Shown piece after piece: positions 1 to 8,867 of a stretch of DNA of 23,500 nt. Made by a program: the position numbers and the translations under genes. The notes beneath the pieces are model-generated. The model was given only the letters and a program-made list of their open reading frames with translations, was not told the DNA's origin and did no database searches. Source of the DNA: Mesostigma viride (Eukaryota; Streptophyta; Mesostigmatophyceae; Mesostigmatales; Mesostigmataceae); contig RPFO01000114.1 of the NCBI GenBank assembly GCA_009746045.1, positions 523,719 to 547,218 of the forward strand. The letters run 5' to 3'. Within the stretch, counting starts at the first letter, position 1, and every line of letters starts with the position of its first letter.

Positions 1-220
1 CCTCTGCCTCTGCCTCTGCCTCTGCCTCTGCCTCTGCCTCTGCCTCTGCCTCTGCCTCTGCCTCTGCCTCTGCCTCTGCCTCTGCCTCTGCCTCTGTCTC
101 TGTCTCTGTCTTTGTTTTGTCTCTGTCTCTGTCTCTGTCTCTGTCTCTGTCTGTGTCTCTGTCTCTGTTTCTGTCTCTGTCTCTGTTTCTGTCTCCCCCC
201 CCCCCCTGCTCCCCCCCCCC
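1..220. repeat. CCTCTG/TCTCTG hexanucleotide microsatellite with poly-C tail
   Basis: The window opens in a perfect CCTCTG array (about 1-94) that changes into TCTCTG/TTTCTG variants up to about 194 and then two C runs (about 195-206 and 211-220). The array continues off the left edge. The reading frames across it (Ser-Leu repeats) are products of the repeat, not genes. It probably lies in the 5' part or an upstream intron of the CCD gene. Confidence 0.95.
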
Positions 221-317
221 GATCTCCCCCCTGAACTTCTCTCCACCTGGACGATTCTCTCAGTGCTCTAAGATTGGGAAGCGTGTGCAACTGACACGTA
301 AGGGAATGGCGAAGGTG

Positions 318-410
318 GTGCCAGTCACGGTGGTGGTGGCGGTGAGGGTGGCAGTGAGGGTGGTAGTGAGGGTGGTAGTGAGGGTGGTAGTGAGGGTGTT
401 GGTGAGTGTA
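318..410. repeat. Degenerate GGTGGTAGTGAG minisatellite
   Basis: A 12-base unit of the form GAGGGTGGTAGT is repeated about seven times with point changes. It follows the poly-C tract and precedes a stretch (411-670) with no recognisable gene. It gives Val-Arg-rich translation that has no family resemblance. Confidence 0.75.
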
Positions 411-540
411 GTGTCAGCCGCGGAGGTAGTGTCGCTGCCTAACCTTTCCGCTTGTGTGTCTTGAAACTGTTTTGTCTGGAGCCAGATGGTTGCTGCCTCG
501 TCTTTCTGCCTGTGCGCCTCGAAGCCGTCTCATCTACTTG

Positions 541-1560
541 TTGAGAATTCATGCGGCATCGTAGTGCGGCATGCTAATTATGGCGCCCAACCCATGCCTT
601 CTACCCACCCACACTCAGCATCATGGCACGGCATGTTCTGGCATCAACCGTGCGATCATCTGTCGAACTCGTTATTAGTATTAATGCTTCACTGCTATTA
701 GTATTAATGCTTCACTGCTATTAGTATGAATGCTTCACTGTTACTAGTATTAATGCTTCACTGTTATTAGTATTAATGCTTCACTGCTATTAGTATTAAT
801 GCTTCACTGTTATTAGTATTAATGCTTCATTGTTATTAGTATTAATGCTTCACTGTTATTAGTATTAATGCTTCACTGCTATTAGTATTAATGCTTCACT
901 GTTATTAGTATTAATGCTTCACTGTTATTAGTGTAAATGCTTCACTGTTATTAGTATTAATGCTTCACTGTTGTTAGTATTAATGCTTCACTGCTATTAG
1001 TATTAATGCTTCACTGTTATTAGTATTAATGCTTCACTGTTATTAGTATTAATGCTTCACTGTTAGTAGTATTAATGCTTCACTGTTATTAGTATTAATG
1101 CTTCACTGCTATTAGTATTAATGCTTCACTGCTATTAGTATTAATGCTTCACTGCTATTTGTATTAATGCTTCACTGTTATTAGTATTAATGCTTCACTG
1201 TTATTAGCATTAATGCTTCATACTCCGTGCTGGCACTGACCATTTGATCATCTGTGAAGCGCGGTTGATGGCATGCATCTGGTGGCACCGCACGCGCCGC
1301 AAATCACTCCTCATGCGGCGACAAGCCTCATGCCTGTGTGCATGTTGGCACCAAGCATGCGTCCATTTATACATTCTGGCCCACCATCAGTGCTGGCATC
1401 AGACACACAATCATCTGTTCATGTGGCGACGTCACCTGATCACCTGTGTGTTCAAATGTGTATCACTGGGCCAACTTGCGCCGGCATCAGCCATATAACC
1501 AATTATGTGGCGACATGTGTGTGCAATTTTTGGTGTGGTGACATCATCTATGTGCTGGCG
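541..1560. repeat. Degenerate ~50-70 bp repeats interrupted by the 23-bp satellite
   Basis: Short blocks of the type CTGGCATCA...GATCATCTGT recur near 630-665, 1228-1255, 1392-1420 and 1480, often followed by a TGTGGCGACRT block (about 1420, 1505). They are too diverged for an exact period. The 23-bp satellite (672-1221) sits between two of these blocks. No gene is seen apart from the exon that begins at 1571. Confidence 0.5.
672..1221. repeat. 23-bp satellite array, about 24 copies
   Basis: The unit TTATTAGTATTAATGCTTCACTG (given here in its parts: TTATTAGTATTAATG then CTTCACTG) is repeated about 24 times over 550 bases. Variation is mostly T/C at the second base and a few single substitutions, so the array is homogeneous and AT-rich, in contrast with the GC-rich exons nearby. 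It has no coding potential. Confidence 0.95.
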
Positions 1561-1570
1561 GCGCGTGCAG

Positions 1571-1666
1571 GATGTTTCGTCCCTGGCGCGCGTGCTGCCC
1601 TCGGAGCTGCCAACTGTCACGGCCGAGAGCCTGCCAAAGTGGACGCCGCAGGACCTGGCAGCACAG
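1571..1666 (+). CDS. CCD gene, 5'-most recognised exon
   Basis: This is a 96-base, 32-codon, phase-0 exon predicted between an acceptor ending GCGTGCAG and a donor CAG|GTGTGTG. It encodes a segment with PKWTPQDLAAQ that joins directly to NPFQLGNFTPV of the next exon, which matches where the conserved CCD core begins (asparagine-proline-phenylalanine, then GNF-PV). The polypyrimidine tract is weak. The frame stays open upstream to 1505, so the exon could be longer. Support is phase and content rather than strong conservation. Confidence 0.6.
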
Positions 1667-4600
1667 GTGTGTGTGGGTGACGGATGCCATACGGTTGGGG
1701 TGGAGTGGGGGCGGGAAGCGTGACGGTTTTAGTTGGGATATTAATTAAGCTCGTCATTTCACTATATAACCATGCCTATTACACCCGTTCACTCCCAATA
1801 ATTAATTCTAAGTGGGTAACTCGACAGCTGTCTGATTCACCAGGATGACCATGTCTATGGTTACCGCCTCCTTCTCGTTGTGTATAGGGGCTGAAGGTTC
1901 CTTTCACTCTGTACTGGCACCCACGTGACGCAGTTAAGTGTTTATTAGTTATTAATTAATCTTATAAGCTTATGAATGATTAAATTCTTACTAAGCTTAT
2001 TAATGAGTAATGATTACTAAATTTATTAATGGTTATCAACGAGGGTAAACACTTGGATATGCCCGTGGTTGTAGTAAGCCTGTCGGATTCACTGTATGAC
2101 CGTGCCTATGGTTACCAACGAGGGTACCCCCTAGGACATGCTAGCGGCCACAAGTGCAAGAGGGAAGCTTCCCTGTTTCACTAAGTGACCGACGAGTACT
2201 CGTACCGATGACAATATGTTCATGACAAAACCTACGGATGCAAGTGGGCGCAGGCGTGCGGTCGCGGGAAGCCTGTTTGTTACGCGGGATGTGGGCATGT
2301 GGCACGCCGTACGGCCTTGGTTGTGTGAGGCCGCTTTCGCGAAATCCGCAAACATGCCCACCCAGACATTGTTGTTATTTACTCCCCTGTCGGTTGTTGC
2401 GGTGAAGTATCCTCCTGGGGCATGGCATTGATTCCGGTGATGCCATGACTATAATAAAGTCGTGACTATAATAAAGTTAGTAGCTATGTCTGTTAGTAGT
2501 TATGTCTGTTAGTAGATATGTCTGTTAGTAGTTATTTCTGTTAGTAGCTATGTCTGTTAGTAGCTATGTCTGTTAGCAGGTATGTCTGTTAGTAGTTATG
2601 TCTGTTAGAAGCTATGTCTGTTAGTAGTTATGTCTGTTAGTAGTTATGTCTGTTAGTAGCTATGTCTGTTAGCAGGTATGTCTGATAGTAAGTATGGCTG
2701 TTAGTAGCTATGTCTGTTATGGCTGCTATGGCTGTGACACATGATACTTGGTAGCTATTCTCTAATCCCCTAGTTCTAATAATGGAGATTATGGTAATTC
2801 CATGTCAAATCCTTGACAATTTTTGCCTAGGAGTATCTTTGCCACTCTGAGCATATGTTCTGGCCAGCGCTGGTTGTCTCATTGGTACGTAGCAATCGAA
2901 GGATTTCGTGGCCATGCGGTGTGCTAAGGCGGCGGTTCCCTTCTGTAAAGCCTTGCGTGCGGTCGTAGGTGCATTGTTAATTAATGTGATACCTCATCGT
3001 TTTGCAAGGCAGCCCCTCTGGTATCATGAGAATAGGAGGAGAATAGGGCGAGACTAGGGCGAGAATAGGAGGAGAATAGGAATGCCGAGTTTTCTGTGTG
3101 TGTGGTCACCTTACTGGTCACTATAGCGGTCACCTTACTTGTCACTGTAGTAGTCACTTTGCCGGTCACTGAAGTACTCACCTTACTGGTCGCCGTTGTA
3201 GCTAGTCTGGACACAGCGCGCAACGGCGGAATGCCGTATCCCGCAACATGCCATCAGAATCAGGTGCTAGCTGGGCAATCACTAACGGCTCACTATAATG
3301 CTATGCTACTAGTATAATAAACTGTCCGCTGTGTCACATATGTACCATACCAGAAGGTGCTCCAGCTGGGCAACATTAACAGTCACTGTAATGCCATACT
3401 TCCATGACCGTGTGCTATACCTTACACTATTGCAGAACCCCTTCCAGCTCGGCAACTTCACCCCCGTTCTCTTTAACAATGGAGTTTCACTGTAACCATT
3501 GTGTGCTGTACCGTAACAGAACCCCTTCCAGCTGGGCAACTTCACCCCCGTCGACGGCGACGCCTGCTACCCCTCCCCCCACCTGACCGTGGTCGGCTCC
3601 ATCCCCCCCGACATCGACGGGCTGTACCTGCGCAACGGGACCAACCAGCGATTCCACCCCCCGGCCGGTCCCATTCATATGTTCGATGGCGATGCCATGC
3701 TGCACACGGTGCGGCTGTCAAATGGCCAGGCTTTATACTACGCCCGCTCGTGGATTACCACGGAGCGGGCGAGGGCAAATATATCGGCAGGAAAGGATCT
3801 ATTCCCCGTCACGTACGGGTTGTTGACGGCGGGCGGCATGTCGGCACTGATGACGCTCGCGGGGTGGCGCAAGGCGCTCGAGTCGGACGAGGGCCACCCG
3901 GCCCGCGTGGACTACCCCTTCAACCCGAGCACCAACACGCTATACATCGGCGGCAAGATGTTCGCCGAGGTAAGGTGCTGCGATGCCTAGTAATAATACA
4001 TCGTTAGCATTCCCTTTATCTTGTATTCGAGTCAAGCTTTGGTTCAGTTTCATGGAGGTAAGGCTGCGTATGTAAATCAATTGGATTAGAATCCTAATTA
4101 GAGGTCATAGCATTCTCTTTATCTTTTATTAATGTAAAACTGCGGTTTCATGGAGGTAAGGCTGCGTATGTAAATCAATTGGATTAGAATCCTAATTAGA
4201 GGTCATAGCATTCTCTGTATCTTTTATTAACGTAAAGCTGCGGTTTCATGGAGGTAAAGGCTGCGGATGTATATATAATACTACAAGGATTAGGTTCGAT
4301 GCACTCTGCATCTGGATAGGACATGTTAATATCGTTGGATTACGATTGGTGCAGTCTGCATCTAGATAGAACATGTAAGTCGAGTAGGATTACAATCGGT
4401 GCACTCTGCAACTTGGTAGATTGCGTCCACCCATTGGTAGTAGTATTCAAGGCTGCAAGCGTATGGAATGGGGTTAAGGGTTTAGTGGATGTTTTGTTAA
4501 CAGGCCAGTTTGGCCAAGCATGCTTGGGGAATGGGTGTGTATGTAATGGCCCGTGTTGTTATGTGAATTGCTGAGCTAATGCTTGTGGAATGGGTGTAGT

Positions 4601-7600
4601 GTAAGGGCCAATGTTGTTGTATAAATTGTCGAGCTAATGCTTGTGAATGGGTTTTTATCTAATGGCCAATTGTTGAGCTTTGCTCATCTTATATGTGAGT
4701 CCTGGACGGGCTCAAAGGGGACCGACCTGGCGTAGGTAGCATAGAACCAGCGCTTGTCACGAGGGTACTGCACCGACCCGCCTTTTTGTGCCGGCGCTGA
4801 GTGTGATCCCGACATGCAGGCCTTGGTAGCTAACGTTCGTCACTAGACCTTGTACCTGTGCCAGGCGTGGCGCAACTGTGATGGGCAGTCAGTTCTGAGA
4901 GTGGTGTTGGGGACATAGGGAGGCCCCTTCAGCTCCCCCCCCCCCCCCCGCGCTGCTAAGAGGGGCCACACCTTGTGTTCTAGTATGCTGTGCTACAATA
5001 ACCAACTTGATAACCATGTGCACTGATTTTGAAGGTGTGGTATAGGCTGTACGTATAAAGCCTAGCACACTTCAACGTAAATATAATTGTCGAGGTAATG
5101 CTTGTGGAATAGGTCGATGGGCTGCATGTGGCACAACAAGCAGCCATGCCAGGAAGGATATCAAGGGCAGATATATAAGGGTATGGGGCTCCTCGTCCTA
5201 CTATGAAGTATTTGTGCTCAATATGGCCTTTTGGTACTGCGCCGTAGGATTCTACCGTATGCTGAAATTAGCGCACTACTAGGGCTCGAACGCGGGACCT
5301 CAGGCAGGCTACTCTCGACTATCTGGGTCCCCTGATCCAAAGGCATCCCAACCTACAGCGCATCTGCGAAAAAGCTTTCACCGGAGAGCAGTGCCAGTGC
5401 CTTGAAAATTCCCTTATAAGTACCAGCATATGGTAAATACCATTTGGAAATCTATCCAGCCTAAGGTATAAGCGGGAGCGATAAGGTATGAGCGGAGCTC
5501 ATGTGTTTTAGCTATGACACAATTTGCGTTGAAGCATCAGCTCCCTTGACCGTGCAGGACGTCAACGTGCATGCCGGATCCCAGTCCGCGCGTCTTCTCC
5601 GGTTCAGTGTATCCACAATGTGCCCGGGCACCCTGACGTATGGTGACGTCACTGCGATGGCAAGGATGAAGTCATCGTGATGGCGATGACGTGTTCGTGA
5701 CGGTGCGCCCGCCACCACGCCTTAATCCACAAAAACCACGCGATGTCGCCGCAGAAACAGATATGTCACCATGACTACCTTGCGGTGGTCTGTAGCCTCC
5801 GACCAGAGATGGTTTGTTCAGATGCTCCAAGATTTTCAAGTGCTTTGTTGGCCACCCCGACCAGGAACGTTTGCTTAAAAGGAACATTTTATAGCCTTTA
5901 GAGTAAAGTATTTCCTCCAACCGAAGCTGGAGGTCTTTGCCCCCCTCCAACGCGCCGGTACTGCTAACACTCTCTCATAGATTCCTTTTTGAAATCAATG
6001 GACCGTCCCCCCAACCGCAGGTGGAAGTGGCGCCCCCCCTCCAGATCTCCATCAACCCCTCCACAGGCCAAGTCGACGCGGTGGGGGACTTTGACAACTT
6101 TGGCGACGAGCGGCTGGCCGCGTTCACCGCCCACCACAAGATCTGCCCGCGCACGGGGGAGCTCTACTTCTTCGGCCTCCCAAAATACTCGCCGCCGCCC
6201 AAGCGGGTACCTCCATCCCCCACAGCCACGGCTGATTCTGCCCCTGCAGGGCCACCCGAGCATGGAGAAGGGAATCTTCAACCGCAAGGGGGTGTTGATG
6301 GGGGCCATGCCTCGGAAGCAGCAAGCGGGGCGGCTTCACCGGCAGCCCCTGTGCAGTCACAGGACGATGTTGTTCTGTTCGGTGTGCTGACGCCGCAGGG
6401 TGAGCTGGCCCACCTGACCAGGTTCCCCCTCGCATCGCCGCCCGGTGTCCAGTCGCCGCTCCTCCTCCACGACTACTTTCTGACCGAGAACTATGCGGTG
6501 GTGGTGGACCACTCGATGAGGTGGGGGGGAGAAAGGGCATGTGCATACGGCCTAGGCTGGGTGCGTTGGACTGTGTGTTTGTGTGTGAGATGTGTGTGGG
6601 GGTGTGAGGGTGGGCGGGGGGGGGGAATGTGGGATGTGGGATGTGGGATGTTTGGGCCACTGCGTTGGTGGACCATCTGACAAAGTGAGGGGGTGATTTT
6701 CAATTCTTGGGCCACGATGAGGAGGGGGGGGGGGGGGGGGGGGGGGAGGGGGGGGAGTACAGGTGGCTGTTTGCGTGGGTGTGGGCGTGCACTAGTATGC
6801 AGGAAAACTAGGGTGATAGGCATGGCCTTTTGGCCCAAATGCTGTCCTTGTTCCATGTCATAGGCTATTGTCGCTGGTGGCGGACCGCTTGACATGAGGT
6901 AAACGGGTGCAAGGTTGCATCCGTGCACGATCGAGGTAGGGAAGGAGGATTCCGAAAATGGGGGATTCCGAAAAGGGTTGAGGTTGCAGGTTATGTTTTG
7001 GTGGACCACTGGTGTGGGGGGTTGCCGAAACATGCGATGGTTTACAGATGTCATCCCTTAGTGGGTGTTTAGTAGGCGTGGAGTGGGCGCGATGGGGCAG
7101 TTCATGTGGGGATTGTGTGATTAGAAATTGTGTCTTTTATGTACGGTCGTGCTTGGGGTTCATAGTTCAGGGCCTCCCATTTCAGGTCTCGAGTGTTGGG
7201 CTGCAGGTGGCAGTGGACTAATGTAGGGTGAATTAATAAAGTGGGGGGGGGGGGGGGGGGGGGGGGAGGGTCAACTTCTGGGGCTACAACGGCGGTTGCC
7301 AGCAGCTGTTTTCCTTGGGCTCGGGCCAGGGTGCGACGGGGACTGGTTGCTCATGGGGTCAGCATTCCCCCTCGCCCCTTCTCCCCATTTCTGTTTAGGG
7401 TTTAGGGATTAGTACGTGCTTGGGATAAATTGCTGGTGACCTTATCATGTTCAAAGCTTCTGGTGTCGCCTGCGGTAGGCGTGTTTGGCATAGTACTACT
7501 ACCCCATGCTTTCGTATGTGATTGGGTTGCCAATTCGTGTCCCTAACAACCTGTGTGTCTGGTGCTGCTGGCGGTTTTCTTGTCCTACGGCTCAACTGTT

Positions 7601-8734
7601 GCAGATGGGATGGGGCCACCCTTTGTTTGTCCATTCCCAACCACCCCTTTCTGGCAGCCCGCCTGCCTGCCTGCCTGCCCGCCTGCCTGCCCACCGTCCC
7701 GCCGGCCCCCCAGCCCGCCTGCCCTCCCCTCTCCAAAACCCTTCTGCATCTACCATTGAGCCGTTCATTATGCAGACTGTGTGCATAATTTCACTTAGAC
7801 AAGGACGGCAGGACTCACCAGCCAATCTTAACTTCCATGGACCACGCCCACCTTCCTGCCACCACCACGCGCACCTTCCCACCACCACCACAGGATGGAC
7901 ATTGGGGGCATGGCGCAGGGGCGCCCCGCCCCCGTCTGGGACGACCGCTGCAAGATCCGATTCGGTGTGTGCCCCCGCCGCCCCGCGGGCCCCCATGACA
8001 TCCGCTGGCTCTCGGACAATGCCACCTGCGGGTTCCTGTGGCACATCGTGAACGGGTGGGAGGAGACGCACACACGTGATGGTGGGGTCAAGGAGACCGT
8101 CCTGACCCTCTTCTTCTGCATGTTCGAGTCCTACCCGGGCTCTGTCCCGATCCACCTCTCCGAAGAACCCCCCTCGCACCTGACCAAGTGGACGCTCAAC
8201 CTGGCCACTGGCCAAGTGGCCCACCAACGGGTCGCGGCCACGTGCGGCGCCGCCATGGAGCGCAACGACATCAACCGGGCCTACCTGGGCCACCCTGGCA
8301 GCCGGTTCGCCTACCTCATGCGGCGCGCGGAGGCGCTCCCCATGTACGATGGGTTTGTCAAGGTGGACCTGAAAAACTGCACGGTGGCGGCCGTGGCCGA
8401 CTACGGGCCCCACCGGCTGGGGGGGGAGGCCCTCTTTGTCGCGCGTAAGGGGGCGGTGGAGGAGGACGACGGCTACCTGATGGATATTGTTCATGACCAC
8501 GCGAGCGGTAAGTCGGAGCTGTGCATTTGGGACGCCAAGCAGGCGAACGCGAGGGTGGGCGGGGGGGAAGAAGGTAACAAGGTGGGCGAGGGAGAAGGCA
8601 GCTCCCCTCCCCAGCTGGCGCTGGTGGCGCGTGTTGTCCTGCCGGCGCGCGTCCCATTTGGGGTCCACGGCAACTTCCTGACGGCCAAGGATTTGGACGC
8701 GCAGCATCGCTGGTTCCTGCGTGATAAGAAATAG
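1571..8734 (+). CDS. Carotenoid cleavage dioxygenase (RPE65/CCD family), four exons, 5' end not found
   Basis: Four exons on the + strand splice in compatible phase into about 628 residues ending at a TAG at 8732-8734. Members of this family are seven-bladed beta-propeller, non-haem Fe(II) enzymes that split a carotenoid or apocarotenoid double bond with O2. The four iron-ligand contexts are visible: FTAHHK (His about 220 of this model), LLLHDYFLTENY (about 332), FLWHIVNGWEE (about 399) and PFGVHGNF (about 607). The second-shell Glu context LGGEALFV and the EDDGYLM motif are also present. The joins are 1666/3520 (phase 0), 3969/6021 (phase 0) and 6520/7894 (phase 2 completing an Arg codon). 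The substrate and cleavage position cannot be told from the sequence. The N-terminus and any transit peptide lie upstream, probably outside the window. The family assignment is firm; the exact exon edges are predictions. Confidence 0.9.
2476..2719. repeat. 16-bp minisatellite, about 15 copies
   Basis: The unit GTTAGTAGYTATGTCT is repeated about 15 times with scattered substitutions (GTTAGCAGGTATGTCT, GTTAGAAGCTATGTCT). Two copies of an ACTATAATAAAGT block precede it (about 2447-2475). It lies inside CCD intron 1. Confidence 0.9.
3104..3199. repeat. 12-bp GGTCAC minisatellite, eight units
   Basis: Eight 12-base units start with GGTCAC or a one-base variant and alternate between CTTACT-type and TATAGC/TGTAGT-type second halves, so a 24-base higher-order period is visible. 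It lies in CCD intron 1. Confidence 0.8.
3255..3552 (+). repeat. Tandem copies of the exon-2 splice acceptor (82-96 bp period)
   Basis: Four successive units begin with CAGAA and carry a CAGCTGGGCAAC-like core: 3255 (diverged), 3351 (diverged), 3433 (nearly identical for 35 bases) and 3517, the last being the real exon edge. The spacing is 96, 82 and 84 bases. The third unit keeps the acceptor CAG followed by AACCCCTTCCAGCTCGGC and could code for the first ten residues of the exon before running into intron-like sequence. The array therefore grew from the intron-exon junction itself. Confidence 0.85.
3520..3969 (+). CDS. CCD gene, exon 2 (N-terminal core, 150 codons)
   Basis: The exon runs from acceptor GTAACAG|AAC to donor GAG|GTAAGG, phase 0 at both ends. 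It encodes model residues 33-182. Family hallmarks are NPFQLGNFTPV at the start, DGLYLRNGTNQ (the loop typical of all CCDs), HMFDGDAMLHTV (the FDGDGM-type motif), a Tyr-Ala-Arg strand after it, and STNTLYIGGKMFAE matching the ANT-L-Y-G-L element before the first iron-binding histidine. Nothing is broken in the reading frame. Both flanking intron edges are tandemly duplicated. Confidence 0.88.
3967..4270 (+). repeat. Tandem copies of the exon-2 splice donor (88-98 bp period)
   Basis: The donor context GAGGTAAGG followed by a TGCGTATG-like block occurs at the exon end (GT at 3970) and again with GT at 4058, 4156 and 4254, spaced 88, 98 and 98 bases. The second and third units are nearly identical over the whole 98 bases, including TTGGATTAGAATCCTAATTA and CATAGCATTCTCT; the unit at the exon edge is diverged but still alignable (TAGCATTCCCTTTATCTT). 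Every copy keeps GAG|GTAA. Confidence 0.85.
3970..6020 (+). other. CCD intron 2, 2.05 kb, repeat-filled
   Basis: After the donor-copy array come three 50-base units beginning GGATTA (4287, 4337, 4387), then diverged ~65-base units containing GAGCTAATGCTTGTGGAATGGG (about 4520-4680, with one more near 5090), a C run (about 4937-4950), and about 900 bases (5100-6000) with no clear gene or repeat. The acceptor is CCCCCCAACCGCAG|GTGG at 6020/6021. Confidence 0.6.
4287..4680. repeat. 50-bp and ~65-bp tandem repeats in CCD intron 2
   Basis: Three units of 50 bases share GGATTAyrATYGGTGCACTCTGCA-type sequence (starts 4287, 4337, 4387). From about 4500 three longer units share GCTAATGCTTGTGGAATGGG and GGCCAATGTTGTT. 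Both sets are diverged and non-coding. Confidence 0.7.
6021..6520 (+). CDS. CCD gene, exon 3 (first two iron-binding histidines)
   Basis: The exon encodes model residues 183-348 plus two bases of the next codon. FTAHHKICPRTGELYFFG carries the first iron-ligand histidine and LLLHDYFLTENYAVVVDH the second. Between them lies a 50-55 residue Pro/Ala/Gly-rich stretch (about 6196-6360) absent from typical CCDs. It stays open, but it could instead be a 150-base in-frame intron (GT at 6207 to CAG at 6354-6356), because both neighbours would be in phase 0. The donor is ATGAG|GTGGGG at 6520. The preceding AG at 6020 gives FAE|VEVAPP, a good family match. Confidence 0.85.
6497..7022 (+). repeat. Diverged copies of the exon-3 donor region
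   Basis: The exon end GGTGGTGGACCACTCGATGAG|GTGGGG (6497-6526) has look-alikes at about 6664 (GTTGGTGGACCATCTGAC), 6872 (GCTGGTGGCGGACCGCTTGACATGAG|GTAAAC) and 6997 (TTTGGTGGACCACTGGTG). Spacing is irregular and divergence is higher than at exon 2. The copy at 6872-6900 has a stronger donor consensus than the exon edge used in the model. Confidence 0.5.
6521..7893 (+). other. CCD intron 3, 1.37 kb, with poly-G runs
   Basis: This G-rich intron contains two long G runs on the sense strand (about 6723-6757, broken by single A; and about 7237-7266), GGGATGTG repeats (about 6628-6652), diverged copies of the upstream exon end, and a CCTG/CCCG-rich stretch (about 7656-7735) before a pyrimidine-rich CCACCACCACCACAG acceptor at 7893. 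No gene is recognised in it on either strand. Confidence 0.6.
7894..8734 (+). CDS. CCD gene, last exon (third and fourth histidines, stop)
   Basis: The first base completes an Arg codon (AG|G) and then 279 residues run to TAG at 8732. IRFGVCPRRP matches the FGVLPR element of the family. FLWHIVNGWEE supplies the third iron-ligand histidine, LGGEALFVARKG the conserved Glu, EDDGYLM the acidic strand, and VPFGVHGNF the last histidine about 22 residues from the C-terminus, the usual position. A Gly/Glu-rich stretch of about 23 residues (8553-8613) is inserted before the LALVARVVLPARVPFG strand and is not part of the normal fold. The exon is GC-rich and intact. A long opposite-strand reading frame here (7592-8761) is a composition shadow. 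Confidence 0.92.
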
Positions 8735-8762
8735 ACCTGTCCATGAAGTTACTGATTTCATG

Positions 8763-8768
8763 AATAAA
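8763..8768 (+). promoter_or_regulatory. Possible polyadenylation signal of the CCD gene
   Basis: AATAAA lies 29 bases after the CCD stop codon, in the sense orientation. No chlorophycean-type TGTAA signal was noticed nearby, which slightly limits the inference about lineage. Confidence 0.4.
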
Positions 8769-8867
8769 CGTCTGACACGTTACTGCGTCCCGTGAGCATA
8801 AGCCCCCAGGGAAATGAATATGAGATGGGGTGGATGGATGTACGTAGCTATGTAGTTCCTAGTTACA

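Larger units (their letters stand above)
1667..3519 (+). other. CCD intron 1, 1.85 kb, repeat-filled
   Basis: This non-coding stretch holds loosely repeated blocks such as GATGACCATGTCTATGGTTACC (seen in diverged form near 1845 and 2095), AT-rich sequence around 1935-2040, a 16-bp minisatellite (2476-2719), AGGAGAATAGGGCGAG repeats (about 3028-3080), a 12-bp GGTCAC array (3104-3199) and tandem copies of the next exon's acceptor (from 3255). No second gene is recognised in it on either strand. Confidence 0.6.

Noticed and set aside
117-464. 115-codon Ser-Leu/Val-Arg frame
   Set aside because: It is a translation of the hexanucleotide and 12-base repeats.
672-1221. CRISPR-like regular repeats
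   Set aside because: The units are directly contiguous with no unique spacers, so it is a satellite.
5270-5345. tRNA-like B-box (reverse complement GCGTTCGAGCCC)
   Set aside because: The T-arm stem does not pair and no D-arm or anticodon stem fits; at most a decayed tRNA-derived repeat.
6124-7054. Two long - strand frames rich in Pro, His and Thr
   Set aside because: They are antisense to CCD exon 3 and the poly-G intron; the prolines come from G runs.
7395-7412. Telomere-like TTTAGGGTTTAGGG
   Set aside because: Only two units lie within intron 3; too short to call an interstitial telomeric tract.
7592-8761. 389-codon open frame on the - strand opposite the last CCD exon
   Set aside because: It is antisense to a well-supported exon, has no family motifs and is rich in Arg, Pro and Gly, as expected from GC-rich codon shadows.
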